64,000 nucleotides of DNA from CAWAND01 sp963807065 (lineage in GTDB: Bacteria; Chloroflexota; Anaerolineae; Anaerolineales; E44-bin32): positions 248,001-312,000 of the forward strand of contig CAWDZQ010000001.1 of assembly GCA_963807065.1 (NCBI GenBank), read 5' to 3'. Each line of letters opens with the position of its first letter. The first letter of the stretch is position 1. Positions 1 through 7,762 of this stretch are shown piece after piece. The position numbers were made by a program, and so were the translations under genes. The notes under the pieces are model-generated. The model worked only from the letters and a program-made list of their open reading frames with translations. It was not told the DNA's origin and made no database searches.

Positions 1-134
1 CCGGGATGTGTTGCGCCTCTGGGTAATCGAGCGTGCCAAGCGTGTAAGGCAAATTGCCGGTCTTTGTTCTGAAGGATTTGAAGCTGGCCGAGGGCAACGC
101 GTGTTTGGGCACCGAATAGGGCATTTCAAGTGGC

Positions 135-258
135 GCATAACGCCTCCGAGCTGATCGGCCGGGGCCACGCTCCGCCTTGCCCCCGACCCGCCCAGAGCAT
201 ACAACAAACACGCCAAACTCGCCCTGCATCCCCGGTCCGATCCAGCGAGATGTTAGAC
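135..258 (-). repeat. attC site 1 (integron cassette recombination site)
   Basis: Imperfect inverted repeat bounded by GCATAAC (135-141) and GTTAGAC (252-258), which fit the RYYYAAC and GTTRRRY core boxes of integron attC sites. Inside the boxes the arms GATCGGCCGGGG and CCCCGGTCCGATC pair again with one extra base, as L boxes do. A central block around GAGCATACAACA is shared with the seven other long sites of this window. All cassette genes lie on the minus strand, so the sites are read in that orientation. Bases 1-134 are the end of a further cassette that leaves the window, and I see no gene there. Confidence 0.8.
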
Positions 259-280
259 ATCGTAAGTGAAATTCCGACGG

Positions 281-757
281 TCAGTTGACGTCGCCGAGAT
301 ATACCGTAGACGGGCTGTCCAAACCATCCGGCGAGCAGCTTCCTCAGCTCCTTCGGAAACAGCGATGAGGCAGAGAGTGTGGCCAGCGGGAGCCATTCAA
401 CGCCAATCTGCCGCTCATCGGGGCTCGTCGGCTGGGCTCTCGGGAACACCGCCCTTCAATTCGCACTCGAACATGAAGTCAATCTGATGGAAATCCCCGT
501 CTTCCCTGCTAAACTCGTGGTTCGCTCCAATGTATTCGTGGACGAGCCTTGTAGTTGGCGAGGCACGACAGAAACCCCCAGCTCTTCAATACATTCTCGC
601 TGGAGGGCATTAAGGGCACTGTCTCGCCTGGTCCCGACCGCCACCAGGGAGCGAGAACCAGTCTCCGTCTCTGGCCGGTGTGCCTGATCGCCAACAGACG
701 GCCATCTCGGATGATGATCGCCTTCCCCGAATTGCGAACAACTGAAGCTGTGTGACG
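281..757 (-). pseudogene. NUDIX hydrolase, cassette-borne, broken by several indels
   Basis: Translating the minus strand and switching frame gives a recognisable NUDIX (MutT-type) hydrolase. It has an N-terminal strand around SVVRNSGKAIIIRDGRLLAI, a LPGGG segment, PGET, then LQRECIEELGV, which together form the NUDIX box GxxxxxExxREUxEExG. A C-terminal part around DERQIGVEWLPLATL follows, ending just before the TGA at 281-283. At least four one- or two-base indels separate these pieces, so no intact protein is possible as read. NUDIX genes are common integron cassettes. No convincing start codon is visible, so the upstream limit is approximate. The family call rests on the reassembled motif. 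Confidence 0.65.
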
Positions 758-772
758 ACTTGATTCCCGGCA

Positions 773-927
773 GCCTAACGCCCTCGAGCTTCGTGAAGCA
801 CCCTGAGCGCAGCCGAAGGGGGATCGGCCGGGGCCCACCCCCGCCCTCCCCCCGAACCATCCTGAGCATACAACAATCACGCCAAACTCACCCAGCATCC
901 CCCGTCCGATCCAGCGAGATGTTAGGC
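773..927 (-). repeat. attC site 2, with palindromic insertion in its stem
   Basis: Core boxes GCCTAAC (773-779) and GTTAGGC (921-927) with the same inner arms as site 1. Between GAGCT and GATCGG the stem carries a 31-bp insertion (791-821) containing GAGCGCAGCCGAAGGGG. Sites 3 and 7 have a closely related insertion at the same point. Confidence 0.8.
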
Positions 928-938
928 GCCACGGGTAC

Positions 939-2279
939 TGTCCGAGGACATGGGTAACACTTTGTTCTAAGGACATCGGTTACACTCGCTCCGGCCGATC
1001 GATCGGCCGGCGGCTCACTCCCACCTTCGACACAATATCCTGCATTCGCCCCTCTCGCAAATCATAGCGTCCAATCTGGTAGAAGCAGAAGCACACATCA
1101 AACACCCCGTCTTCAACCTCCTCCAGCCCACAAAGTCCTCCTGCAGCGTGTTGCTCACGAAGATCTGCTTCCTCAGCACCCGGATCGTCCCTGACCGGCT
1201 CACCCTCCGCACCAGGCAGTGCCCGGGGTACTCGTAGGGCTCGATCTTCCGGGGCATGGTCCGGCTGGATGGGCGGTACATCTCCGCCGGCGGCTTCATC
1301 CCCAGCGCTTCGTGCGGCCGCTCCTGGTTGAACTCCTCTCGGAAGGCGTCCAACTTCTTCTGCTGACTCTTCAAGCTGCTGGCTGGTGGGATCGTTGCCT
1401 CCTCCTTAAGCGTCTTGTGCATCCGCTCATGCACCCCATTTTGTTGGGGCTTCCCAGGCTCGATCAGCTCCGGGTAGATCCCGAGCCGAATGAACCACAC
1501 TGAAAGCTGGGACAGCCGGGCCAAAGCATTCGAGGCGAACGGCACCCCGTTGTCGGTCCGGATCCGGTTCGGCAGCCCGTAGATCTCGAAAAGACGCTTG
1601 AAATGTGCCTGGCTGCGCTCCAGCGAGATCGCCGGATGCGCATCGCACCCCAGCAGATACCGGCTCGCCAGGTCGCTCACCGTCAGCGGGAAGCAGTACT
1701 TCCCGTTCTTCAGCCTGAACTGCCCCTTGTAGTCCGCCGCCCAGATGTCGTTCGGCCCTGCAGGCCGGGTCTTCGGACAGCCGGGATGGGCTCGCCGGTG
1801 TCGCCGCCTGGGCTTGGCCAGCCCCGCTTCCGACAGGATCTTGGCCACCGTCGATGCTGCCGGCAGGCGCCTCTCTGGGTCGCGCCGCCCCATCAACGCC
1901 AGAAGCTTCTTCGGCCCCCAGCGAGGATGCGCCTTCCGCAGGTCCACCACCTCGCTGACGATGGCACCTGGCGTCTGCCATGGGCAGCTCTCCGGTCGGC
2001 GCGACTGCTCCTCGAGCCCTGCCAGGCCCCGCTCCCGGTACCGGTTGATCCACTTATGGGCTGTCTTGCGGGAGATGCTGAACCGCTCGGCCAGCTCCGT
2101 CACGGAGTAGTAGTTCAGCAGGTGGTCTTCGATGAATTGCTGCTTCTGCTCGCTCACGGTAACACCTTCCCAGGGCATCGGCTCCACCTCCTCTCTCGAG
2201 AAAGTGTTACCTATGTCCTTAGAATCTGTGTTACCGATGTCCTTAGAAGATTCTGTTACCTATGTCCCCGGCTCGTTCA
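939..2279 (-). mobile_element. IS481-family insertion sequence, copy 1
   Basis: About 1341 bp starting a few bases after the attC 2 core box. A second copy of 1340 bp lies at 9182-10521. The ends are imperfect inverted repeats whose inner parts contain iterated GGACATNGGTAACAC boxes, two at the left end and three at the right, probably transposase-binding sites. Identity to the other copy may begin at GGGTAC six bases further left (933). No clear target duplication is visible. One transposase gene fills most of the element. Confidence 0.8.
980..2187 (-). pseudogene. IS481-type transposase, frameshifted near its C terminus
   Basis: DDE transposase with an N-terminal helix-turn-helix (YYSVTELAERFSISRKTAHKWINRY) and an rve integrase core containing DIWAADYKGQF, IRTDNGVPFAS and the PHEALGMKPPAEMY tail, typical of IS481 and related IS3-like enzymes. 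A one-base deletion in a C run (about 1130) shifts the last part. The other copy shows the true ending, and with the missing base restored the gene stops at 980-982 and has 402 residues. The start may be the ATG at 2178, preceded by GGAGG, because the second copy lacks the three upstream codons. It is probably inactive as read unless the deletion is a sequence error. Confidence 0.8.
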
Positions 2280-2302
2280 AATAGCTGAATTGGGATCGGT
2301 AT

Positions 2303-3097
2303 TCAGGCATAACCCCTAACACCCCAGGCTCTAGCCTGCATGACAATCGTCCCATCATCTTCCATGAGAAAGCGGCTTTCCAGGCTTTCCTTCAGCCGTC
2401 GGCGCTCATCGTTGCCCAGGCTGCTTACGTACCTCGGAGCCGGGCCAACTTCGCCCAGGAATGGCTCCCAAAAGTCCGAGAAGCCGTTGAACTTGGTCAA
2501 GGTTTCAAGGGCTATGACGTCTACGACCTTGAGCCGGGCTGCTGTGAAGAGCGATCGCAAGGCGTCAGGGGAACAGAGCGGAAATCGGTTCCCCTCGTCG
2601 AGGTTGGCGGCATTCGGATCAAGCGCCACTGCCGCATCCCAGAATGCGCGCAGGAATTGCATTCCCCCCGAATAGTCCCAGACATATGCAGCGAACAGGC
2701 CGTTCACCGTCATTCGCTCGACTATTGAACGGACCATTGACTCAGGCTGCTCAACAAAGTTCAGGACCAATCCGGAGGCGCAACAGTCAAATTGGCGTGG
2801 CCGCGCAGGTAGTTCTTCCATCCTTGCCACTTGAAAATCGACCCGAAGGTCGTGAATTCTCTCACGTGCGATCTGCAGCAGGGCACTTGAAGGGTCACAT
2901 GCCAGGATTGAGGCGGGGTCCGCATGCTCGATTATGGCTTCTGTCAGCGCCCCAGTCCCGCATCCGAGCTCAAGCCAGTGAAGTCCCGCTCTGGGCTCGA
3001 TCCAGCGGAGGAACTCGGTCGCAATTTGGCGACTCCACCTTCCCATGAAATGGTCGTAGGAACCCGCTGCTCCCCAGCCATCGTCCACAGATTTCAA
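2303..3097 (-). CDS. SAM-dependent class I methyltransferase (cassette gene)
   Basis: 264-residue protein with a Methyltransf_11-type Rossmann fold. Motif I is LELGCGTGALTEAI, followed by the acidic strand ILACDPS and a post-motif segment around FDCCASGLVLNFV. No substrate-specific motif is visible, so the methylated molecule is unknown. It belongs to the cassette between attC 2 and attC 3. Its stop lies only 23 bp from the right end of IS481 copy 1, which separates it from attC 2. Small methyltransferases of unknown target are frequent in integron cassettes. It has no neighbour in an operon, and the cassette orientation (minus) is shared with the rest of the array. Confidence 0.85.
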   Translation of the reverse strand: MKSVDDGWGAAGSYDHFMGRWSRQIATEFLRWIEPRAGLHWLELGCGTGALTEAIIEHADPASILACDPSSALLQIARERIHDLRVDFQVARMEELPARPRQFDCCASGLVLNFVEQPESMVRSIVERMTVNGLFAAYVWDYSGGMQFLRAFWDAAVALDPNAANLDEGNRFPLCSPDALRSLFTAARLKVVDVIALETLTKFNGFSDFWEPFLGEVGPAPRYVSSLGNDERRRLKESLESRFLMEDDGTIVMQARAWGVRGYA

Positions 3098-3116
3098 GCC
3101 TCATACTCCTTCTGCT

Positions 3117-3264
3117 GGCTAACGCCCTCGAGCTTCTCGAAGCACCCTGAGCGCAGCCGAAGGGGATCGGCCGGGGCCGCTTACCGCCCTGCCCCTGAGC
3201 CATCCTGAGCATACAACAATCCCGCCAAGATCGCCCAGCATCCCCGGTCCGATTCAGCGAGATG
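3117..3264 (-). repeat. attC site 3, left part, interrupted by IS1111-type element A
   Basis: Core box GGCTAAC (3117-3123, one departure from RYYYAAC). The right core box GTTAGGC lies at 4760-4766, displaced by the insertion sequence that follows GCGAGATG. The stem carries a 30-bp palindromic insertion at 3135-3164 between GAGCT and GATCGG, as in attC 2 and 7. Confidence 0.8.
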
Positions 3265-3601
3265 ATTAGATGAAAGCACTGCACCTCCCGCTAGACTGGG
3301 AGTGTCGTAGTCCCTGTCCGCTCACAGGAGGTGCAGCATGGTTCACTCGGATTATACGGTCGGCTGTGATGCTCACAAGCATTTCTCGCTCTTCACCGTG
3401 CTGGATGAAGCCGGCCAACTGGTCCAGCAGGTCCGCATAGGCCATGTTCCCGGGGCCATCGGTGACTTCCTGTCCCAGTTCCCAGAAGGGACACCCGTGG
3501 CCCTGGAAACCGTCGGCAACTGGTACTGGATCGTCGATGAGATTGAAGCCGCCGCATGTATTCCGCTCCTGGCTCACGCCGCCAAGGCCAAGGTCATGAT
3601 G

Positions 3602-3623
3602 GTAATCACTGATTACCATGATG
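3602..3623 (+). repeat. Hairpin micro-insertion, family 2 (22 bp)
   Basis: An 8-bp stem GGTAATCA/TGATTACC around a single C, followed by ATGATG, which repeats the ATGATG just before the insertion. Copy B has no insertion at the matching place (near 7100). It shifts the transposase frame. Confidence 0.75.
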
Positions 3624-3636
3624 GGCAACGTGCACA

Positions 3637-3658
3637 CCCGTGCCGGGCGCCTGCGGCA
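3637..3658 (+). repeat. Hairpin micro-insertion, family 3 (22 bp)
   Basis: Contains CCCG-TGC-CGGG, and an alternative pairing of GCCG with the distal CGGC. It separates the codons for VH from KTDKLDA in the transposase. It is absent from copy B and present at the same place in copy C. Confidence 0.7.
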
Positions 3659-3804
3659 AGACCGACAAGCTCGATGCCCACGGCCTGGCCACCCTGCTCT
3701 ACCTGGGCAAGCTCCCCTCTGTCTGGATCCCACCGACCGAGGTCCGTGACGAGCGTGAGCTGCCCCGCACCCGGATGACCTTCGCCGGCCACCGCACCCG
3801 GGTC

Positions 3805-3827
3805 ACACCGTCCCGGTGTCCTTCGGG
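3805..3827 (+). repeat. Hairpin micro-insertion, family 1 (23 bp)
   Basis: Stem ACACCG/CGGTGT around TCC, then CCTTCGGG. The terminal CGGG can instead pair with the CCCG at the loop. It is inserted between GTC and AAG codons. The same site is occupied in copies B and C. Confidence 0.85.
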
Positions 3828-4507
3828 AAGAACCGTATCTCCTCCACCCTGGCCAAGTACGCCCTTTCTCTGGACGGCGCCAGTGATATCTTCGGCTCCA
3901 GACGCCGGAGCGATCTCGAAGACCTGCTCCAGCACCTGCCCGCCGAAACCGCCCGCTGCACCTCCCAGCAACTGCAACTCCTGGACGCTCTCAATAGCCA
4001 CATCAAGCAACTGGAAGGCCGAATCGTCGAACGCATCCAGACCACACCCACCATCCAGCTCGTCCAGACCGTCCCCGGGCCGGCCAAGGTACTCGCCATT
4101 GTCATCGACCGGGAAATCGGCTCCATCGACCGCTTCAGTGCCCCCAACCACTTCGCCAGCTACTGCGGTCTGGTACCCAAAGTCAGTGCCAGTGCCGGCC
4201 GTGCCCACTACGGGCGGATGGTTAAGCAGGCCAACACCTACCTGAAATGGGCCTTCATCGAAGCCGCCAACGTGATCGTCGCTCACCGCCATCACGCCAA
4301 CTGGCGCAGGAAGTACGTCGTCCATCTCTTCGAGCGCAACCGCCGGCGCAAGGGCCACGCCGTCGCAGTCGGCGCCACCGCTCGTTACCTCGCCGAGTCA
4401 ACTTATTGGGTTCTCAAGAAGGGCGAGCCCTACCAGGAGCCCCCTCACTGGGCTCCTGGCGGATGAAGTCCCCTGTCTCGCTCAGCCAGGGGCAGGTCCG
4501 CGGCTAA

Positions 4508-4755
4508 CAAAGTGCCGCGTTGTTGGCGGTATGGGTCCACTGAGATCCGCGAGATGATTGGGCCGCCCCTGGCGAACATACTCATGCCCCATTGAGGGCG
4601 AACACCGTCCCGGTGTCCTACGGGATAGATGTTTCCGGCGAGACCGGCTTAGCTTTGAAACGCTGGAGGTCAACTCAAGAAGAAGAACACTCTCCAACCG
4701 GAGAGAAGAGCTTCGATTTAACGGCAGAGGCTATTGACAGGGGACGTGCTTTCAT
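4508..4755 (+). ncRNA. Candidate bridge RNA/seekRNA of IS1111 element A
   Basis: IS1111-group elements encode their target-guiding RNA in the noncoding region after the transposase gene. Here that region contains GATCC (4544-4548) directly followed by GCGAGATG (4549-4556). The attC target reads GATCC, one A, then GCGAGATG, so 13 of 14 bases agree. The stretch lies in the loop of a possible stem formed by GGTCC and GGGCC, as expected of a target-binding loop. It is conserved in elements B and C. A family-1 hairpin lies at 4602-4624. RNA boundaries cannot be read from sequence alone. Confidence 0.6.
4602..4624 (+). repeat. Hairpin micro-insertion, family 1, in IS noncoding region (23 bp)
   Basis: ACACCG-TCC-CGGTGT followed by CCTACGGG, one base different from the coding copies. 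It lies inside the candidate guide RNA of element A. Confidence 0.75.
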
Positions 4756-4759
4756 AGAT

Positions 4760-4766
4760 GTTAGGC
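4760..4766 (-). repeat. attC site 3, right core box
   Basis: GTTAGGC restored to the right of IS1111 element A. The next 4 bases (ATCC) are also complementary to the sequence just before attC 4, so this cassette has an 11-bp match between its ends. Bases 4767-4906 hold no gene. A run of GCT, GTG and GTC triplets at 4795-4830 is simple sequence. Confidence 0.75.
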
Positions 4767-4906
4767 ATCCGAAAGTCTCCCGCTGGAACTATCTGCTGCT
4801 GCTGGTGGTGGTGGTGGTCGTCGTCATTATCGTCGTGATCGGACGTCAGGTCGTCGCAGGAATGGGGGTCTACGTGGTGAGCAATGTGGATGACATCATG
4901 AGGGTG

Positions 4907-5449
4907 TCATCTCTCGCCTGGTCGAACCAAGCGGCTGAACTCTTCAAATTGGGGCCGATAGCCTTGCTTCGTCGACCAAGACCCCACGTTGTCCATGTCT
5001 ACTTCATTTGATTGGGCTATCAGTACAGCTTGATCAAGGCCTTGCAGATCGCTCCAGAAGTAGTAGGACGCCAGCCTATCCTTTACAGCGTCAGTGGGAG
5101 AGATGATGCGCAGGGTTCCTGTGGGGAACTCAAGCTCACGTTCTTCAAGTATGGGCTCAGATCCGATGCTGGCAGGCCCGGAAAGGAATTCCACATAGTA
5201 GGGCGTATCTTGATGAAAATGGAACTTCCCCTTCTTTTCAAACCCAAGCTGATTCATAGCCTCCTCGATCTGCTTGTGGTCAATCATGAATCGACCAATG
5301 AAATCGAGGTCTTTTGATACATACTTGTGGTCACTATATACGGCGACCGCAGCGCCGCCAGATAGAATAACCGCGATTCCCAAGCTCCGAAGATGGGTGT
5401 CTATGTGTGCCGCAAGCTCGGCTTGCGTCATGTCCTTGATGTTCTTCAC
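4907..5449 (-). CDS. Nucleotidyltransferase-like protein (AbiEii/DUF6036 type), cassette gene
   Basis: 180 residues. The segment VILSGGAAVAVYSDHKYVSKDLDFIG matches the nucleotidyltransferase pattern GG followed by a D-x-D pair (here KDLDF). A C-terminal TDAVKDRLASYYFW helix is common in this group. It overlaps the upstream regulator gene by four bases (ATGA), so the two are translationally coupled. Pairs of a winged-helix protein and a nucleotidyltransferase resemble AbiE-like toxin-antitoxin modules, and such modules are frequent in integron cassettes, where they stabilise the array. A toxin role is an inference from this arrangement only. Confidence 0.75.
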   Translation of the reverse strand: MKNIKDMTQAELAAHIDTHLRSLGIAVILSGGAAVAVYSDHKYVSKDLDFIGRFMIDHKQIEEAMNQLGFEKKGKFHFHQDTPYYVEFLSGPASIGSEPILEERELEFPTGTLRIISPTDAVKDRLASYYFWSDLQGLDQAVLIAQSNEVDMDNVGSWSTKQGYRPQFEEFSRLVRPGER

Positions 5450-5776
5450 AGTGGCTTGGCGCGGTGCCTGGGGCGTCGGCGGTTCTTTAGGAGTTCCTCA
5501 CGCATTTCCGGTGAATAGTACGTCAGGGCCTTCTCAAGGATGCTTTTCAACTCATCGAGGAATGGGTATCTGGGATTGAACTGATAAACGCGCGTTCGAC
5601 CCACGTCTCTGCTCACGAGAATCTTCGGAGGATTCGAGTCGGCTGAGCTGCTTCTGGATAGCGTAGAGGTCAGCATCGAAGAACCTGGCGATCTCTGTCG
5701 CGTAGCCCTCTTCCCTGGCCAGCAGGAACATCAGTACCTGTTCGCTGCTCTTTGAGCCAACTATTGGTTCGAGCAT
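5446..5776 (-). pseudogene. Winged-helix transcriptional regulator, frameshifted (cassette gene)
   Basis: The N-terminal part (start ATG at 5776) reads MLEPIVGSKSSEQVLMFLL, then EIARFFDADLYAIQKQLSRLE, a helix-turn-helix. The C-terminal part, in another frame, reads ILVSRDVGRTRVYQFNPRYPFL, the wing of an ArsR/MarR-like fold, and ends ELLKNRRRPRHRAKPL. A one-base indel near 5645 separates them. With the frame restored it is about 109 residues. It precedes and overlaps the nucleotidyltransferase gene. Three palindromes lie directly upstream of the start, so it probably represses its own operon. The indel may be a sequence error. Confidence 0.7.
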
Positions 5777-5782
5777 TTGTCC

Positions 5783-5839
5783 ACCAACTCTGTTGGTTTT
5801 ATCACCAACCCTATTGGTTATATCACCAACTATGTTGGT
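5783..5839 (-). promoter_or_regulatory. Three phased operator palindromes before the regulator gene
   Basis: Three copies of ACCAA-N5-TTGGT at 5783-5797, 5804-5818 and 5825-5839, spaced exactly 21 bp apart, about two helical turns. They end 7 bp before the ATG at 5776. On the minus strand TTGACC and TATAAC are present inside the array but 14 bp apart, so a promoter here is uncertain. The arrangement suggests cooperative autoregulation by the encoded winged-helix protein. Confidence 0.7.
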
Positions 5840-5881
5840 CAACAGTATAGCAGCACATGGAGGGAAAGTAAAGGGGAGGAT

Positions 5882-6005
5882 GCCTAACGCCTCCGAGCTG
5901 ATGGGCCGGGGCCTGTCTCGGTCCCGCCCCCAATCTATCCCGAGCATACAACAATCACGCCAAATGCGCCCAGCATCCCCGGTCCGATCCAGCGAGATGT
6001 TAGGA
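5882..6005 (-). repeat. attC site 4
   Basis: Core boxes GCCTAAC (5882-5888) and GTTAGGA (5999-6005), with inner arms GATGGGCCGGGG and CCCCGGTCCGATC and the GAGCATACAACA centre. It has no insertion in the stem and is not interrupted. Confidence 0.85.
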
Positions 6006-6077
6006 AGAGCTCTGTGGAGTTTTGTGGCTCGTACAGCGATCCGTCCGGCTTTTACATGCTCCCACGCCCTATGGCCC

Positions 6078-6605
6078 TCAACAGCTGAATACGGACCAAA
6101 GCTTCTCGTTGCGCTGTTCCTGGTCAGAGATGACAAGTTCGCGGATTGAATCTGGAAGCTGCTCACGTTGCCATTCGCACTCACGTTCGCCGGCAAGTTG
6201 GGGATCCGTGCCTTTCGATTCCAGCCGAATTGCCCGAATCGCGTAGGCAGCGGCCCCGAGCTCATGGTCTGCCATGTGGGCGGTAGCGACAGCATGGCCG
6301 GCCGCTCTCGCAACCTCGCGTGCCACTGGATCAGACGATTCTCGCGCTGCGGCGTGAGCTGCATATGCAGCCTCGCGGGCTTCCCCCACTGTGGCCTCAC
6401 CGCGTGCCCACGCTCGAGCTGTTTCAATGGCGTGCTTGGGTCGGTCGTCTTCCGGATACCGGGACAAGAACAAGGAAAGGACGTGCTCCGCACAATCTGC
6501 AGCCCAGGCTGCCAAGAGGCTGTGTTGCCCAGGTTCCAGCAATCCGCCCCGGTGAATCGCGACAAATCTAGGGTCCCTACTTCCCTGGTACGCGACTTCT
6601 TTCAT
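6078..6605 (-). CDS. Imm5-like putative immunity protein (cassette gene)
   Basis: 175 residues starting MKEVAYQGSRDPRFVAIHRGG. It is rich in alanine helices, with LLAAWAADCAEHVLSLF, DDRPKHAIETARAWARGE, AAYAAHAAARES and GHAVATAHMADHELGAAAYAI. These repeats match my memory of the Imm5-like family, annotated as putative immunity proteins of polymorphic toxin systems. No partner toxin is in the cassette, so it may act alone or on an incoming toxin. The start ATG at 6605 lies 19 bp from the attC 5 core box, and longer readings run into attC 5. It is the only gene of its cassette, and its function is inferred from the family. Confidence 0.7.
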   Translation of the reverse strand: MKEVAYQGSRDPRFVAIHRGGLLEPGQHSLLAAWAADCAEHVLSLFLSRYPEDDRPKHAIETARAWARGEATVGEAREAAYAAHAAARESSDPVAREVARAAGHAVATAHMADHELGAAAYAIRAIRLESKGTDPQLAGERECEWQREQLPDSIRELVISDQEQRNEKLWSVFSC

Positions 6606-6623
6606 CTTGTCATCGTGAGCTCT

Positions 6624-6741
6624 GCCTAACGCCTCCGAGCTGATCGGCCGGGGCCTGTCTCGGTCCCGCCCCCAATCTGTCCCGAGCATACAACAATCAC
6701 GCCAAATTCGCCCAGCACCCCCGGTCCCATCCAGCGAGATG
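6624..6741 (-). repeat. attC site 5, left part, interrupted by IS1111-type element B
   Basis: Core box GCCTAAC (6624-6630). The right box GTTAGGG is at 8265-8271 beyond the insertion sequence. The bases before the left box and those after attC 4 are complementary over 13 of 14 positions (GTTAGG, one mismatch, AGAGCTC). Confidence 0.8.
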
Positions 6742-7003
6742 ATAGTTTGAAAGCGCTGCACCTCCCAGTAGACTGGGTCTGTCGCGATCCAAGTCCACCA
6801 AAGGAGGTGCAACATGTTCCATTCCGATTATACGATCGGTTGTGATGCCCACAAGCACTACTCGTTCTTCGCCGTTCTGGACGCTCGGGGCCGCCTTGTT
6901 GAAGAGCAGCGGGGCGCACACCACCCAGGCGCCATCCGGGCCTACCTCTCTCGCTTCCCGGCCGGCACCCCCGTCGCCCTGGAGACCGTCGGCAACTGGT
7001 ACT

Positions 7004-7027
7004 CCCGGTAGGACACCGGGACGGTGT
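7004..7027 (-). repeat. Hairpin micro-insertion, family 1, inverted (24 bp)
   Basis: Reverse complement of the family-1 element, with one extra base in the tail (CCTACCGGG on the minus strand). It separates GGCAACTGGTACT from GGATCGTCGA, which are contiguous in copy A. Both insertion orientations therefore occur. It also creates a TAG stop in the original frame. Confidence 0.8.
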
Positions 7028-7260
7028 GGATCGTCGACGAGATCGAGGCCGCCGGCTGCACCCCCAGGCTGGCTCACGCCCTCTTCGCCAAGAAAATGAT
7101 GGCCAACATCCACAAGAGCGACAAGCTCGACGCCAAGGGCCTGGCAACCCTTGAACACCTCGGCTCCCTGCCCACGGTCTGGATCGCACCGGGTGACGTC
7201 CGCGATGCCCGTGAACTACCCCGCACACGGATGGCTTTCTCCAAGTCCCGGGCTGCCCTC

Positions 7261-7283
7261 ACATCGTCCCGATGTCCTTCGGG
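7261..7283 (+). repeat. Hairpin micro-insertion, family 1, with compensated stem (23 bp)
   Basis: Same site as 3805 and 11671, between CTC and AAG codons. The stem reads ACATCG/CGATGT instead of ACACCG/CGGTGT. Both arms changed together, so pairing is preserved. Confidence 0.85.
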
Positions 7284-7679
7284 AAGAACCGCATGCATTC
7301 CACCCTGGCCAAGTACGCTCTCTCCCTCCAGACTGAGAGTGACATCTTCGCTCCCAAGTGGCGCCCTCCCCTGCTCCAACTCTTCGATCAGCTGCCCGAG
7401 GAGACCCACCGCTGTATGCTCCAGAAGCTCGAACTGCTTGCCCTGATCCAGCAGCAGATCGATCAGCTGGAAGTCAGGATCAAAGAACGCATCCAGCTCA
7501 CCCCCAGCATGCAGGTCGTGCAGACCGTCCCCGGCGTGGGCACCATCCTTTCGATCGTCATCACCCTGGAAATCGGCTCCATCGACCGCTTCAGCACCCC
7601 CAAGAAACTGGCCGGCTACTCCGGCCTGGTCCCCAGGCTCAGCGCCAGCGGAGGGCGCGTCCACTACGGCCGGATGGTC

Positions 7680-7702
7680 ACACCGTCCCGGTGTCCTTCG
7701 GG
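7680..7702 (+). repeat. Hairpin micro-insertion, family 1 (23 bp)
   Basis: Between ATGGTC and AAGCAG. Copy A reads ATGGTTAAGCAG without interruption (4218-4229), so the empty site is visible in this window. Confidence 0.85.
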
Positions 7703-7739
7703 AAGCAGGCCAACAACTACCTGAAATGGGCCTTCATCG

Positions 7740-7762
7740 CCTGCCCAGGCCGCAGGCCAGGG
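7740..7762 (+). repeat. Hairpin micro-insertion, family 4 (23 bp)
   Basis: Pairing CCTGC with GCAGG, tail CCAGGG, and an alternative small hairpin CCTG-CC-CAGG. It lies between TTCATCG and AAGCCGCC, which are contiguous in copies A and C. Confidence 0.75.

Larger units (their letters stand above)
3338..4507 (+). pseudogene. IS1111-type DEDD transposase A, interrupted by three hairpin insertions
   Basis: The N-terminal RuvC-like part begins MVHSDYTVGCDAHKH and includes ALETVGNWYWIVDEIEAA and the acidic TDKLDA region. The C-terminal Tnp_IS116 part has QTVPGPAKVLAI and YCGLVPKVSASAG, where the catalytic serine is expected. The reading frame changes at 3602, 3637 and 3805, exactly at insertions of 22, 22 and 23 bp. 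Deleting them, and restoring one G lost near 4452, gives 368 codons including the stop, identical in length to copies B and C after the same treatment. The site interrupted at 12090 in copy C and 7680 in copy B is uninterrupted here (near 4221), which shows directly that these are insertions. Whether the gene is dead or the insertions are bypassed is not known. Confidence 0.8.
3265..4760 (+). mobile_element. IS1111-group (IS110 family) element A, inserted in attC
   Basis: The element splits attC 3 immediately beside the core box, and AGATG is found on both sides (3260-3264 and 4756-4760). Ten-base subterminal inverted repeats ATGAAAGCAC (3270-3279) and GTGCTTTCAT (4746-4755) lie a few bases inside the ends, which is diagnostic of the IS1111 subgroup rather than IS110 proper. 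Known IS1111-attC elements use the same target. It carries one DEDD transposase gene and about 250 bp of 3' noncoding sequence. Elements B (6742-8265) and C (11132-12649) sit at the same point of other attC sites. Confidence 0.85.

Noticed and set aside
4592..5011. Plus-strand reading frame with LLLLVVVVVVV-like stretch
   Set aside because: It starts in IS noncoding sequence, crosses the IS end and the attC box, and its hydrophobic run comes from simple triplet repeats.
5783..5839. Three evenly spaced repeats that could be a small CRISPR array
   Set aside because: The units are 15-bp palindromes with 6-bp gaps, no spacers, no cas genes, and they lie directly before a regulator gene. Operators fit better.
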